This document shows positions 33,145-45,619 of a stretch of DNA of 64,000 nt, in pieces. The stretch is from assembly GCF_905163445.1 (NCBI RefSeq), contig NC_053197.1, forward strand, positions 7,750,001 to 7,814,000, written 5' to 3'. The notes beneath the pieces were generated by a model, which did not search any database, was not told the DNA's origin, and saw only the letters and a program-made list of their open reading frames with translations. Source of the stretch: Pararge aegeria. Taxonomy: Eukaryota > Arthropoda > Insecta > Lepidoptera > Nymphalidae. The translations under genes were made by a program, and so were the position numbers. Within the stretch, counting starts at the first letter, position 1, and each line of letters begins with the position of its first letter.

Positions 33145-33837
33145 TGCTGTCCGTTTGCAAGAATTCATCACTTGCTCTGTTGCAACGTGAAGCAAGCTAT
33201 CAATACACTTTTGCATATTAAGTAGCATTACTCCATTAATAGCTTCATGGTGACATATTTCTGCAAGAAGCAGAGGAAGTAGAAGAAATAGTTTTGGTTA
33301 ATTAAGTACGGATACGACCGTGCAGCCGGCATAAAAGTAGTTTTGTCACGTTATACCTTTTCCTTACCTTGACTTAAACCCTGTCTAAATACACCGCTCC
33401 TTGTTACTAAGCCTGATTTGTTACGTAATAGGTAGACAGACACAAAGACTCAAGACCTACAATATAATTAATGCGACAGTATGCGTCAGGTGTCATATTT
33501 TTTTAAAACGCTCAAGTCATTTCATTAGAATACTTGCCGGCTCATAATCTGCGCTTTTTTAAAAATGTCTTGCGATAAAAATAAATTTATTACAATAATT
33601 TATTTTGTGTTAGGTAGTGCTATTTAAAATCATAAGGTGTGTTTATGTGGTCTTAGGATTTACGTTGTAGTTTGATAATTCAGATTGTCTATAGCTACAT
33701 TTGACATAAGCGACACTAGGGGGTGGGGCGAGCATGAAGTTTCGCCAGGAGTTGAAGTGCCAGGGTTCGACGAAATCGGGGTAGCGTCAACTTAGGGGTG
33801 CGGCTGAGAAACATAGGTTAAGATAATTAAGTAATAA

Positions 33838-34095
33838 TAAAATGAATAGCGGTGATAGTCTAAGAGTTTGATCCTCGGCATGCATCTGTAACCCTTAGGA
33901 CTTATGTTGGTTAAGCAATCAGATATAATTTTGCTGTAACAGTAAAACCTGCATGGCTAAGAGTCTTTTCAAAGGCATTTGAAGTCTACCAACCCGGACT
34001 TGGCCGGCTTGGTGTTGTGTACTGATTCTCAATGGAGACCCGTGCGTTAAAGTGGCCGATAATGGATTTTTAATTATGATGATGACGATTAATAT
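33838..34095 (+). mobile_element. SINE B, diverged
   Basis: Head AGCGGTGATAGTCTAAGAG..., later GGAGACCCGTGCGTTAAAGTG and a TGATGATGACGATT tail. Strongly mutated but collinear with 26805-27113. Confidence 0.65.
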
Positions 34096-34689
34096 TACGA
34101 CTAAGTAATCTCTCCTTTACAAGAATAGCATAATATTATATCCGACTACAAAACGCAAAGGTCGCCTAAAACTAACTATAGGAGTTACCTATATTTTTTT
34201 TATTCACGGGCAACGTTAAAACTTATCGCGTATAATTGGTTTTATTGGAATGAAGTGATATAATTAATCTATTATAGGAATATCTACGAAACCAAACAGG
34301 ATCTCTCATTGTTCGCTTGCTATCGCTCGGTTTAGTATTAATTTAAGAAAGATTTATCGTAACGGAATCTACTAGTTACTCGGCATTTTGTCCGCGCAGG
34401 AATTTACTTGCTCCAAAAGAAGATATTGCTTTTGCGCGGAGCTATGGCAAGACATCTGATAATATGAAGCTCTCTCTTTGGCGGCTGTGAAAATCGTTAC
34501 TTGAAGATGCCACATGTGTCGTAAGTAAGTAAGTAAGTCGGAACCCTAGCTGCATCACCTCTTAAATACATGCGGCTGCTACCAGTGCCGAGTATGTCAA
34601 GAGACGCAAATATGAAAACCTCGAAGCTTAATTACTGTGCATTTTGTACCAGAGACTACTCTGCATTTTGTGCTCTTTTATATAATTGT

Positions 34690-34860
34690 CAAAAAGAATT
34701 AGTGAGGCTACCGGAGAAGTCAGGTAGTTATCTTGGCCAGAGATTTAACTTGGCCACCAAAGGGCAATGACGTCCGCATCTTAGGCACTATGTCTTATTG
34801 AGTTATTTCTAAGCCATTTTAGTATTATTGTGGTTAATTTGTATATAAATATTTCCTGCA
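34690..34860 (+). pseudogene. LINE polymerase C-terminus remnant
   Basis: Encodes SGSYLGQRFNLATKGQ then a stop, where a one-base deletion relative to 44236-44320 breaks the frame. The sequence after it (GCATCTTAGGCACTATG) still matches. Confidence 0.5.
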
Positions 34861-35804
34861 ATAAAAACTGATATCTTCCCACGATGTCTTCCTGGTCGGC
34901 CAATACCATGTTTAACAGATATCCGAGCTATGTAACTTTTAGTTGGTTTTCAGGAAAATATAGTCCGGTTTTATTTTAGTGAGTTATTAGTCACTTTTAA
35001 AACCTTTTCCGGAAACTTCTTGTCTTTTTTCTTTCTAACACTACTAAAAAGGTCAATATACATTCTTTCCCGTTCCTACCCTCTAAATTAACTTTTTGCG
35101 GAGAGGCTCGCTACCGAAAGATTTTTTTCAGGTGATTTATTATTATCATCACTACTTTTCTACGCGAAAGAGGTAGTAACAAAGGATACGCCATAGAAGC
35201 TGACCTGAATATTTATGTAAGTTTTTACTTAACTTTACATAATATTATGTAAATCGTATCCATAAGGGTAAGGTTACATTACGTGGATCGTCCTGCATAA
35301 TAAAGCTTAGAACGGTCACATATGGCTATCATCTAAGTTATGGTTGGAAAATACTTTTTTTTTCAATATCTTATTGCTCGCGGATAGACTTTTACGTTAT
35401 AGTTTGTATATTTTTAAGAATAATGTATTGACAAACTAACTGCTAAAACTATTAAAGATGATAAAATACCGTTGCAACACCTAATAGCTCACGACAATTT
35501 GAAATAGAAAAGTAATTTATTTTAAGTAGGCAGTCCTTATGTCACAGAATTAGGAACATACAAAAACCATGTTTTTAATATTGAAGCATCAAAAACGACT
35601 CCACTTTAGTAGTGTTTCTTCGGCGGTTAGTCACTTCGTTCCATTTAGCAGTTGACATTAATTATTTGAACTATAATGTTCTGAAAATTTACCATAAATT
35701 GGGAAATCGGGGAAATGAGAAAAGTTTGTGAGCTAGCTACATTCCGCGGGTTTGAAGTCAGGCGTATGCGGTGCGATTTCACTGTTGTCTCATTTATAGT
35801 AAAT

Positions 35805-35872
35805 CAAAAGGGCACGGGATGATGAGGTTTTACGCCGTAGTCCATCACGCTGGCCTAATGTAGATTGGAATT
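35805..35872 (-). mobile_element. SINE B fragment
   Basis: GCCGTAGTCCATCACGCTGG then CCTAATGTAGATTGGAATTTT. Truncated by the Helitron that follows. Confidence 0.5.
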
Positions 35873-35881
35873 TTCTAAATA

Positions 35882-36069
35882 AAGATAAGTATAAGTATAA
35901 GTGCGAAAGTGTCTTTGATTGTTTGTATGATTTTTTGTCGTTCCTTTACGCTCTAACTAAGCAACCAATAAATAAACTTGAGTTTTGGCATAGAGTTAGT
36001 AGGAAAAATAACGGTTCCTTTGTGTAAAATGCGGTAATATACGCGGCGAAAAATGCGGGCAATACCTAG
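35882..36069 (+). mobile_element. Helitron copy, 5' end unclear
   Basis: AAGTGCGAAAGTGTCTTTG, AACTAAGCAACCAATAAAT and the end GCGGGCAATACCTAG|T show the same family as 7050-7255. The start is blurred and seems to abut a SINE B remnant. Confidence 0.6.
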
Positions 36070-36162
36070 TTTATAATAATTACGTGAATAATGTTTGGCT
36101 ACCACTATTTATTGCCATAAAATCATAAATTCGCAGTGAAATAGCCGAGAAATCTTTGTACA

Positions 36163-36246
36163 AACATCATTATCATCATATCAACCTATTACTGGCCCAC
36201 AACAGTGTAGGGGTCTCCCACAGTGAGAAGCCCTGGCCCACTGCCT
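36163..36246 (-). mobile_element. SINE B, 3' part (interrupted)
   Basis: ATCATTATCATCATATCAACC then CCCACAGTGAGAAG is the reversed 3' end. The copy resumes at 36508 after the SINE A insertion. Confidence 0.75.
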
Positions 36247-36507
36247 TCACGGCCGATTGGCGCAGTTTGCAGCAACCCCGCTTTCTGAGCCCAGGGCCGT
36301 GGGTTCGATTCCCACAGCTGGAAAATGTTTGTGTGATGAGCATGAATGTTTGTCAGTGTCTGGGTGTATATATGTATATTATTCATAAAAATATTCATCA
36401 GTCGTCTTAGTACCCATAACACAAGCTACGCTTACTTTGGGGCTAGATGGCGGTGTGTGTATTGTCGTAGTATATTTATTTATTATTTATTTATTATTTA
36501 TTTATTT
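36247..36507 (+). mobile_element. SINE A inserted inside a SINE B copy
   Basis: Head GGCCGATTGGCGCAGTTTG, B box GGGTTCGATTCCC and tail (TTTATTTATTA)n. The flanks at 36163-36246 and 36508-36695 are the two parts of one SINE B, so this insertion is the younger of the two. Confidence 0.85.
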
Positions 36508-36695
36508 ACACGTCTTTGAGAGCAATATGAAGAACTCACAGGCATGCAGGTTGCCTCACGATGTTTTCCTTCACTGTTAAAGCTTGTGATATTTTAATTA
36601 CCTAAAAAGCACATAACTTTGAAAAAATAGAGCTGTGTGCTGGCCCCCCGAAAGTAAAGCCGTAGTCCTAACCATTGGGCTAGAACCGCTTCATA
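36508..36695 (-). mobile_element. SINE B, 5' part (interrupted)
   Basis: CACGTCTTTGAGAGCAATATG through GATGTTTTCCTTCACTG to the reversed head, CTAACCATTGGGCTAGAACCG. It completes the copy begun at 36163. Confidence 0.75.
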
Positions 36696-36699
36696 TCAT

Positions 36700-38589
36700 A
36701 ATTTATGTACAACATAAAAGCAGCTAATTAAAAACCGCCAGTTTTCTCGGACGATTACTAAAATCCAAGGAAACCATAATGCTCGCAAAAAAAAAAAGCA
36801 CAAAGGTATTCATAATGCAATAAAGTTTCTTTGTCTCCGTTGTTCATGATATTTCTTCTAGCTTCTGGGAAGTGGCGAATGGAGATTAATTTATTATGTC
36901 TCAGAGAAAACATTGAAAGTAGAGAGCTCTCTATTAAGACGAGCGGGCGTGGAATGGGACGATTAATTATGATTTCTTCTAACGCCTGCAGTCTGTAGAG
37001 TCGTGGACATTGAAGGCAGACCGTATTATGTATTGCGATTGTAACTAGTAAATCTTATCCCATATTAGGTACAATTGCAATCTCATTTGAATGATGCTGA
37101 TATTATGTTTATAGGTATAGAGCTCTGTAGTACCGATTTCCATGAGATATTCGTGGTCGTTACATATTCTGGTACGCCTACAAACTACATAAGTCCGCTA
37201 GCTGATATATCAATAGAAAAAAAAATGTGAAAATATAAATTTACACACACATAAATTATTATTTTGTGTTCAAATAACATAAATACACGATCAGTGTTTT
37301 AATTTCTTATTACATTTTGTGTAACTTATGTACTATTGCTTTAAACGCAAATTACTCCGTAAAGTCGCGTTAGGTGCGTTTTGGGGATCGAAAAGGAAGG
37401 CAGAAGTCTTACTCACTCGGATATCACTGCTACAATTAAGTATATAAACTATTCTATAAAACTCATTTACTCATAGAATATGATTAATGGTGCTTTGAAA
37501 ACATATAACCCCGTAACGTTAGAGGTGCGTTTGGAGGATCAAGCTTGGTCCCCCGAAAAGAAGGCAAAAGTCTTACTTCCTAGGCTATCACCGCTACATA
37601 TATATAAACGACTAAGACACCGGGAGGTATCGTCCGAGTCCATGTAGGACTGAAGTGTATCGAAAAAGCAGTCGTATTTATATCAAAATACCCACCAACT
37701 CCATATCATGAACATTGGTTTTTAATCAAATTTGTTAAAATCCTAATCAATATAATAAAATATCTGGCAAATATTAATTTAAAGTTATCGAACGTTTAAT
37801 TCTTTACCCACTTTATAAATTTACTGTAACGATATATAATAATTCTACAACTCTTTTAAATGATAGGATATAGATTAAAGGTGTAATATTTCATGCGTTA
37901 TGCAGCAATTGTTGTTATTGTTTCGAACGATTGGTAACTTTCCTACGTCGAGCCACTTTTTACTTTAAAATGTTCGATTGTTCAAATTGTTCCCAGTACA
38001 AATATAAAAAAGCTATCCGGCCGGCGATTGAGTTGAAACGTTTATTACACATGTAAAATTTCCAGTTGAAAAACTTTAAAAACCGGTCAACAACGAAGGT
38101 ACAGGAATCCTGCAATGTTGTGAATTTGTTTGTTACAACTCTCTACGTTGCCGGTACTAATATCGGAGCTACTACTGCTTTATCAGGGGTAACAACATTG
38201 GATAAAAGCAGGCGTTACTCTGCGGAATTCTATAATATAAAACGTTGAATTCCTTAAAAACGTAAAGCGTGCGGCACCATTTTAATCTGTCCATATAACA
38301 TTATGTAAATAGAAAGATTTATCTTTTTTTAATCTATCAGTAATCGCTCAATTGTTTGTCTTTTTTACGAAATGTCATTTGTTTTCTACATACATTTTTT
38401 ATTTATAAATTACATTTACGCCACTTTTCAGAGAAATGCGTATTTAAAAGTAAAGACCACCTATCGTGGTCCTGTAAACAACATTAAGTTTCTAAAATCA
38501 ATTTTATAAAAACGGAAAGAACGCCTCAAAAGTCGCGACACAAACTTTCATCCTAATGAAGAAGCTTAAAGATTGATATTCTATGCATT
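36700..38589. other. No supported gene; one diverged direct repeat
   Basis: Near 37365-37435 and 37510-37600 two similar blocks (TTTTGGGGATCG / TTGGAGGATC..., GAAGGCAGAAGTCTTACT / AAGGCAAAAGTCTTACTT, ATCACTGCTACA / ATCACCGCTACA) indicate a duplication about 145 bases apart. Otherwise AT-rich. Confidence 0.5.
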
Positions 38590-38603
38590 TGATGTTGTCA
38601 TGA
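38590..38603. repeat. Left target-site duplication of the truncated LINE copy
   Basis: TGATGTTGTCATGA, repeated exactly at 39014-39027. Confidence 0.85.
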
Positions 38604-39013
38604 CATAGTATGATCGGTCGGTTATAGAAAGTAAGGTCGATCGCTTACTATGGGCCTCATAAGAAGGCTCAAAATCACTCAGCGGGCGATGGAGAGAGCT
38701 ATTTTGGGAGTATTTCTACGTGATCAAATGAGGAATGAGGAGATCTGTAGAAGAACCAGAGTTACCGACATAGCTCAGCGAGTCGCAAAGCTGAAGTGGA
38801 AATGGGCGGGGCACATAGCTCGGAGAACCGATGGACGTTGGGGTTCCAAAGTGCTGGAATGGCGACCCCGCAGCGTTCGTCGGCTCCCAACGAGGTGGAC
38901 AGACGACATCAAAAGAGTCGCTGGGAGCTCTTGGAAACAAGCGGCCCAGAACCGTAGATTTTGGAACTCCCTACAAAAGACTAATGTTATAAGTGGACTT
39001 CAATCGGTTGAAG
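38604..39013 (+). pseudogene. 5'-truncated copy of the RTE-like LINE
   Basis: From about 38640 the frame reads MGLIRRLKITQRAMERAILG through WAGHIARRTDGRWG to NSLQKT. This matches the last 125 or so residues of the intact copy with scattered changes and a four-residue deletion in the GKRSVGRPQTRW segment (here SVRRLPTRW). About 35 bases before it do not match the LINE and may be filler from integration. The (GAT)n tail has been lost or was very short. A perfect 14-bp duplication shows it is a separate insertion. Confidence 0.88.
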
Positions 39014-39027
39014 TGATGTTGTCATGA
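39014..39027. repeat. Right target-site duplication of the truncated LINE copy
   Basis: TGATGTTGTCATGA. The same 14-base length as for the intact copy supports one integration machinery for both. Confidence 0.85.
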
Positions 39028-39124
39028 TTTTATTGACCTCATTCATGTAGTCTGTGATCATCAGTCTTGCGGATCATTGCGGACTTTATAGGTCCAATGT
39101 TCCAGGCTGCGTAAAAAACGTTAA

Positions 39125-39412
39125 CATGATTTCATTCTCCATATAAGTGCAAATGCTGTATTAATTAGTTTTTGTAGCAGCAGAGCTTTTTGGGGCTTTT
39201 CCGGAAAAGTACTACCACCAGGTTTATTTCTGCCGAAAAGCAGCATCGAGTTTTCGGTTTGAAAAGCGTGGTTGCCGGTTAAATTACAGGCACACGAGGC
39301 TAAACACCGACGTTCTAATACGTGTTCGTTGCATGCCCTCAGAAGGGTTGCCCTATTTATAGGCAATGATTTTCCACTTACCATTAGGTAGGTCATCTGC
39401 TTGGTCCGTCAA
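39125..39412 (+). mobile_element. SINE C copy
   Basis: TTATTTCTGCCGAAAAGCAGC, AAATTACAGGCACACGAGGC and the end CCACTTACCATTAGGTAGG then TGGTCCGTCAATTA. Confidence 0.65.
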
Positions 39413-39414
39413 TT

Positions 39415-39661
39415 AATAAATAATAAATAAATATACTACCACAATACACACACCGCCATCTAGTCCCAAAGTAAGCGTTGCTTGTGTTATGTTATATATT
39501 TTTATGAATAGTATACATAAATACTTATAATATACATATAAACACCCAGACACTGAAAAACATTCATGTTCATCACACAAACATTTTCCAGTTGTGGGAA
39601 TCGAACCCACGGCCTTGGACTTAGAAAGCAGGGTTGCTGCCCACTGCGCCGATCAGCCGTC
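39415..39661 (-). mobile_element. SINE A, full length
   Basis: Full head to tail in reverse. CGTCAATTA occurs on both sides (39407-39415 and about 39658-39666) and may be a short target duplication, although CGTCAA also resembles the normal SINE A head edge. It abuts the end of a SINE C copy. Confidence 0.85.
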
Positions 39662-39664
39662 AAT

Positions 39665-41295
39665 TATTGCTAGATGGAAGAAAAATTAATTATAATATTA
39701 TTTTTATTTAAGTAATAATTAATGTTTGTTAATCGAGGTATCAATAGATACAGCCTCATCTCGAAACTCTGACCACCCGTATTTTAACAGGCACACCTAT
39801 TTTAATAGATAGGCCGCCCTTAAGGTCGGTCTCATTGTGAAAGAGACAGGGAATATTGATTTACAACCCTCGATACAGAAATGGAATAAATTCGAATATT
39901 AATTTCGGATAACAATGCTCGCAAACAAATTAAAGTGTGCCAGATGTCTTATTCAGATATCGCCTATTTCCTTTTATGTTAGCCGATTCTCTTATAATTC
40001 AGAATACGCTTAAGTTTCGTGTAGATTTCCAAGCTCTAAAATTTATATAAGTCGTATCAGGATTTTCACATTCAAGTGAACCTGAGAAAATTTCTAGTTA
40101 TAGGTAAATTAAGGCAAGTTGCAAAGAGCGGTTCTATGACTATGGATGAAGAAATAAATATAAATGTTTCATTACAAAATACGCGGTCACAACCATAACA
40201 TCAGCTGTGTTTAAATTTGAAGTCATATATTCATAGAAGTTAATAGAAATCCTATCCCTTTTTGCATAGCCTAGATACACCAAAAAACTTTTAATTTCAA
40301 GAAACCTATATTTGAGGTAAGTATTTTATAAAAAGCCAAATAAAAGGATCGGCTTACATAAATAATACCACTTTAGAACGAATTTTTCACAACATGATTG
40401 GTCTTATTCTTATAGACATAGTTGCCTTATACTTTAAAAATATCAATCCATCATATCGTTTTAATGCCCGTAGTCACGCTTGTCTACGTTTAAATGGAAT
40501 TACTTCAACCAAAAATTCTAATTTGAGCCAGTCGGCAAGGGTCTCTAGCGATTTGATTTAATAAAATATTCATAAAAGAATGCAACACTGAAACTTTACT
40601 ACTATAAGGGTACTAAAAGTCTACCGGCTCCTGTAGGGTGCGTAAAGGGTTAATACTTATTCAACTTTAATTGCTATATACAAAATAAACGGGCGATCTC
40701 GTGCGTATAATAGGCATAAACGCTTGTTATTAGCTCGTATAATAATGTTTTTTTTTTTAATTCCTGCGTAAATATAAAAGCGTAAATGGCGTCTCTGAAT
40801 TTCCAAGTGTTATTTAATTAATGCACACTTTGTACACAATTGAATACATGAAATACCACCATCGCTTTAACGTCAAAAATATTGAAAAAATATAACTTCA
40901 AGCGATTTCCCCAGTTTATAAGTAAAGTTATTAATGAGTAGTTTGAGTATGCATGCCTTAAGACATATTTGGGGTTTCCTTAAGTTTAACTGTAAATTGT
41001 TATTCCTTCGACAGTCAAGGCCGTAAAGGAAATATTTATACTTAGAAAAAAAAAGGGGTCGACAACTCTGATAAGTGATAAATTATGAGTATTTAAATTA
41101 TAGCATAGCGCAACTTACGCTCTTATAATTTTGTACACTGAAAATCTCTTAAAACTTGGAAGAGATTCAAATCGTTCAAGCTTTGCCAACGCAGACTTCA
41201 TTATATTTATTGTAAGAGGCAAACAGGACTAAAAAAAATAGTAATTATAATAAAATTAATTCCGTATGGTGTCTACAGTTGTTTTCTTTTTTTAT
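39665..41295. other. No feature seen
   Basis: AT-rich, no frame over 60 codons. GTGAAAGAGACAGGGAATATTGATTTACAACCC at 39836 onward resembles 50118-50145, so a shared unclassified repeat lies at 39820-39970 and 50105-50235 (both later read GTGCCAGATGTCTTA). Confidence 0.5.
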
Positions 41296-41330
41296 TCCAC
41301 TACTTGACTGCAATCTCACCTGGTACGGGA
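41296..41330 (-). repeat. SINE D 3'-end fragment
   Basis: TTGACTGCAATCTCACCTGG is the reverse complement of the SINE D end at 33035-33054. Confidence 0.5.
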
Positions 41331-41559
41331 TGTTAATTCAATAATAAATTTAAAAATAAATTGTAAGTAGAAAAACAATGCCTATATAAACAGAGCAAAT
41401 TTTCGCAGGGCATGCTAAGAACACTTTCTGCAACGTGCCGCCTTGGGCCAATCAGGCTGAGGTGTAGATGTTAATAATAATAATCTCTTTATTTCAAATA
41501 TCAACATTATAGGCAAATATAAAAATTAAAAATTAGAGTAAAGACAAACAAATAATTAA

Positions 41560-41826
41560 CTATAAATATAAATATAAATAAACTACGACAATACACACAC
41601 CGTCATCTAGTCCCAAAGTAAGCGTAGCTTGTGTTATGGGTACTAAGATAATTGATGAATATTTTTATTAATAATATACAAAAATACTTATAATATACAT
41701 GTAAACACCCAGACACTGAAAAACATTCATGTTCATCACATAAACATTTTCCAGTTGTGGGAATCGAACCCACGGCTTCGGACTCAGAAAGCAGGGTCGC
41801 TGCCCACTGCACCAGTCGGCCGTCAA
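41560..41826 (-). mobile_element. SINE A, full length
   Basis: Reverse-oriented. Tail of ATAAATATAAATA repeats at the left and head GGCCGACTGGTGCAGTGGGC (minus strand) at the right. Shares near-identity with the copies at 39415 and 50757. Confidence 0.87.
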
Positions 41827-42599
41827 ACACCAGCTAACAAATAACAATAAACAATATCGAATTAAAATTAAAGCTGCAACATAAATTTATTAACATGGCA
41901 TGTCATTAATATTAACAATAAAAAAAAGACAAAAGAAGAAAGTTAACACGAATAATGATAATTATTAAATAAAAAAATATTACTCTTTGCTCCAAGTGTT
42001 TCTGTATACCCAACCTGTGCTTCCAAAACGGATTATTTAGCTTTCCAGTAACCTCATATGTTTGTTGTAACTTTAGCAACCAACCTCTTCAGACCGCAAC
42101 ACAGCATTGCATCAATTCTGCTTAGCGGCAGTATCACTTAGTCATAGACTGAGAATACTGAATATTAAAGACACTTAGCCACCCACTTGTGTTTGAGTTG
42201 CTATCAAATTTCTAGACAGCTTGTGTTCCTAAAGTAAACCAAGGCGTAACGGCAGCAGTAAATAAAGGAAGTGGGTCTCTGCAAAATCAAATCCTGCAAT
42301 TTGTCAACTAGATTACTATCGATAAACAAAGGCGTGTATCGGTTGTTTTAACTACACTACCGTAATAATCTTTCAGGCATATAAGACGGCCCTAACTCTG
42401 CTATTACAATTGTGTGTATTATGGGACAAAAAGTACTAATTTTTATTTAATATTTATTTTATTTATTTATCATAGGTAATTCTAATGTAGTAAAGTAATG
42501 TAATTATAATATTTATACAACCAAATGCGTACCTCACATCTTATATTGGTGTGAAATAAATGTATGTAACGGTGCAATTTAAAATCTGCTGTTCCTGAT

Positions 42600-42795
42600 T
42601 TACCTAAAAAACTGTATTACAGCCGACATAAAATAAGTTAAGCAAGCATTTTTACCGCAAAGGAGCATTTTTACAATTATGCGTTCCGGCCTGAGAGGGT
42701 TACCAGTGTTACCAAAGACACATGAACTAAACACCTCGGGATGATGGATGGACGCAGTGCGGCAGTACTTTTGTTGCTCTGTCTCTAATGATAAA
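42600..42795. mobile_element. Possible diverged SINE C remnant
   Basis: Contains CGTTCCGGCCTGAGAGGGTTACC and CAGCCGACATAAAATAAG. A second piece, GCTTAGCGGCAGTATCAC, lies near 42120. The relationship is weak. Confidence 0.35.
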
Positions 42796-43380
42796 TAAAA
42801 ATAATTAATCATTTATTTTGAACGTTTTCAACCACAGATGACAAAATTAATAAGAACAAGAACAATTTTTCCTTAATCACAAATTGATTAGTTTGACGCC
42901 TGGCAGACGTGAAACATCAACACAAAATCTTTTTCTATAAGTTAAATGATCAGATGATGACAGGAAACAGATATTGCATAGTGAAAAGATAAAGCATTTC
43001 AAATTTGTTCTACAATTAAAAAAATACAACCGAATTTATAACCTCTCCTTTTGTAAGTTGGTTAATAATGACTGTTTATTAAAAAATTAAAATTCACTTT
43101 TGTTAATAAATATGAAATACAAGAATTCAATCATATAGCGTGGCGAAGCGTCGCCACGTTGTATATCGCCAGCTGTATCGTGGATGTCAATTAAAGTTGT
43201 GTTTTCTTTTCTCTTGGTTACCGTAAGTTTTTCATCATGAATTATTTAAGAATAAAGCTTGCACTGCTGATTTGATACATGTTACATATAATATTTCAAT
43301 TATAAGTAGATTGTAATAACAAACGCTGTTTAATTTTTTTTTATGAATATTGTTGTCTCGTACTTTTTGTAATGACGATT

Positions 43381-43575
43381 CTCACAACTAGAAAATGTTA
43401 GTGTGACGAACATAAATGTTTTTCAGTGTCTGGGTGTTCATCTGTAATATAAGTATGTATGTTTAATAATCAAAAATATTCATCAGTTATTTTATTAACA
43501 ACAACACAAGCGACACTTACTTTGGAGCTAGATGGCAAAGTGTGTATTATCGTAATATATTATTTATTATTTATT
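43381..43575 (+). mobile_element. SINE A, head-truncated and diverged
   Basis: Starts at ACAACTAGAAAATGTTAGTG, so the tRNA-like promoter is missing. The body and an AT-rich tail remain. Confidence 0.75.
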
Positions 43576-44224
43576 GATCGAATACTGAGAAATAATTGTA
43601 ATTGCAGACTTGGGCTTCAATAAAGGGTAAGCTTTATTAGCTTTGTAAATAAAAGATAGCTATTAAAATTCTTAATGAGGTAGAAACTGGTTAACAAGTG
43701 AAGTTCTAATAATACTTACTTATCAATTCACAACCAAATACCTGCAACTTTTCTTTGAGTAAAATACGCTTCTCGACTAGAATGCTTTATTGAGGAACTT
43801 AAAACAGTTGGAAATATTTTGCAAGGTATTTTTGCAACTGTTTAAGTACTGTTTGAGTTTCTTTGTTAAGTATTCAAACAATATTTCCATAGGCGATGCA
43901 CTAAATCAAACTATTTCCTGACCTGTAAACTACACTGGAGCAAATTTAAGTCAACACAAAAGAGATTACACGGATTAAGCTTATGTTCTTAGTTACATCC
44001 CATTGTATTGAAACTTTTAAAGAATAGTTCATTCATATTTTATATTGAAACAGTTTATGTAGAACTATTCTGAATGGGAGTTCGTGGGTGTAATGCATAC
44101 TATTATTTTAAAAGCGAAAGTTATGTTTTAACCCGAAATAAATGAAGCCCACGGTAATTTAAAAAAAAAAGAAATACTGAAGTCAGCATGTGCAATATGA
44201 GCTAATAAAGAAAATTAAAATAAC

Positions 44225-44400
44225 TACCGGTGATCCTAGAGCGGGCAGTTACCTTGGCCTACGAATTAGTTTGGCCATCCAAAGGGGCAATGCTGCCAGC
44301 ATCTTAAGAACTGTGCCTCGCTGTGGTGGTTTCAAGGACGTTTTAGCTTTTATTTAGTTTTAAATAGTTTGTTTAAGGTTATATTTATATTTTAAAAAAA
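44225..44400 (+). pseudogene. LINE polymerase C-terminus remnant
   Basis: Encodes GSYLGLRISLAIQRGNAASI, then PRCGGFKDVF and a stop. The same ending recurs at 34717 and, as I recall, is a common retrotransposon C-terminus in lepidopteran genomes. Only the last about 35 codons and a T-rich 3' region remain. Confidence 0.5.
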
Positions 44401-44954
44401 CAATATTACTATAATAATAAAGAGTATAAATAATATGTTAATAAATACTAAAAAAAAAAAAAAAACTAGTATTTTAATTTTCATCATTAGCTCAGATTTG
44501 ATTTGGTTACCAAATATCAATTCTAGTAAATATTTGTTGTGCTTTGTATTCTTGAAATTGCTTACAAAATGGTTGGATATAATTGAAAAGGTATAATAAC
44601 CTAACCTAACCTAAAATGTTTTGCCATAAAGGCGTGAAAATTTTTGGCGGATACAAATCTATAGAAATTTAATATACCAAATTTTGTTTATATTTTATAT
44701 TAATTCATTTAGTTTTAGTTCCAATAGTCATGTTTCTGTCTTTCGCTGCGCTTATAGACTTTTTTGGAAAAATTTAATATAGGTTTAAAAATGAAATTCT
44801 AGTTTAGAATATGCATTTTAAGTTCTGTCCTGCTATGATACTCAAACATACATACCCTAGTATCATACCTAGGACCTTTTTATCTGCATTTAAACATGCA
44901 CATAACCAAGCAACGAACATAAGATATTTACCTAATGATCTTTACATGATAAAT

Positions 44955-45040
44955 CGCATATGCACACACACACTACACGCTCGCATGCACGAACACACGC
45001 ACGCACGCACCTGCGTACGTACACACGCATACACACACGT
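44955..45040. repeat. (CA)n/(CGCA)n microsatellite, imperfect
   Basis: CACACACACACTACACGC then ACGCACGCACGCAC and ACACACGC runs. The 90-codon frame through it is low-complexity and not a gene. Confidence 0.85.
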
Positions 45041-45412
45041 CCATTTCTTTATCAACCACCGCCGTTTTAGCGTCGGGGGTTAAAAAATAAACTTAGTTCG
45101 ACAAAATAACTCATAGTCCTAGAAGTCTACGATCAAACATTCCGCAACGTGATCGTTTAGTAAGGTTTACAGTGAATTACATCGTATCGCTGGAAAGTCG
45201 GCAAACACTTCCAATGAAAATCGTTTCCCGTAAATTCCAATATTAAGCTTGTTCTTCGGTGCATGCGAGTAGGTGTTTTAGTGTTTGTTGTTAGTTGTTA
45301 TTCTGGTCGATACTCGATAGTTAGTAGTTTTACAAAAACATAATATACATTAATATAGCACTAAATTATTCCGTCGGTTTAGGTAATAGGTATACGTAGT
45401 ATAAATAAGCTT

Positions 45413-45615
45413 GCCTCGTTTGTTTAGTGGATAACGTGGTCAACTGCAGATTACAAAGTCCAGGGATAGATTACCGGAGCGATCAAAAAATTTTTTTTTC
45501 TCAGTACCAGCCTAGAGGCAGGATACTCGTAACTGGGGTACTGCGGTTGTTCAACAAGCCACAGGATCGGATCTCCTGTGCTTTGGAGAACACATTAACG
45601 TAACATTAAGCATGT
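45413..45615 (+). mobile_element. SINE F (tRNA-headed) copy
   Basis: CCTCGTTTGTTTAGTGGATAAC and AAGTCCAGGGATAGATTACCGG are decayed A- and B-box regions. They are followed by a T run, ACTCGTAACTGGGGTACTG and CCTGTGCTTTGGAGAACAC. Not a functional tRNA: the B box is mutated and no acceptor stem closes. Confidence 0.6.
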
Positions 45616-45619
45616 GTAT

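Noticed and set aside
44811..45083. 90-codon frame rich in His/Thr
   Set aside because: Created by the (CA)n/(CGCA)n microsatellite.
45413..45490. Functional tRNA gene
   Set aside because: The B box is mutated (GGGATAGATTACC) and no paired acceptor stem closes; it is a SINE F head.
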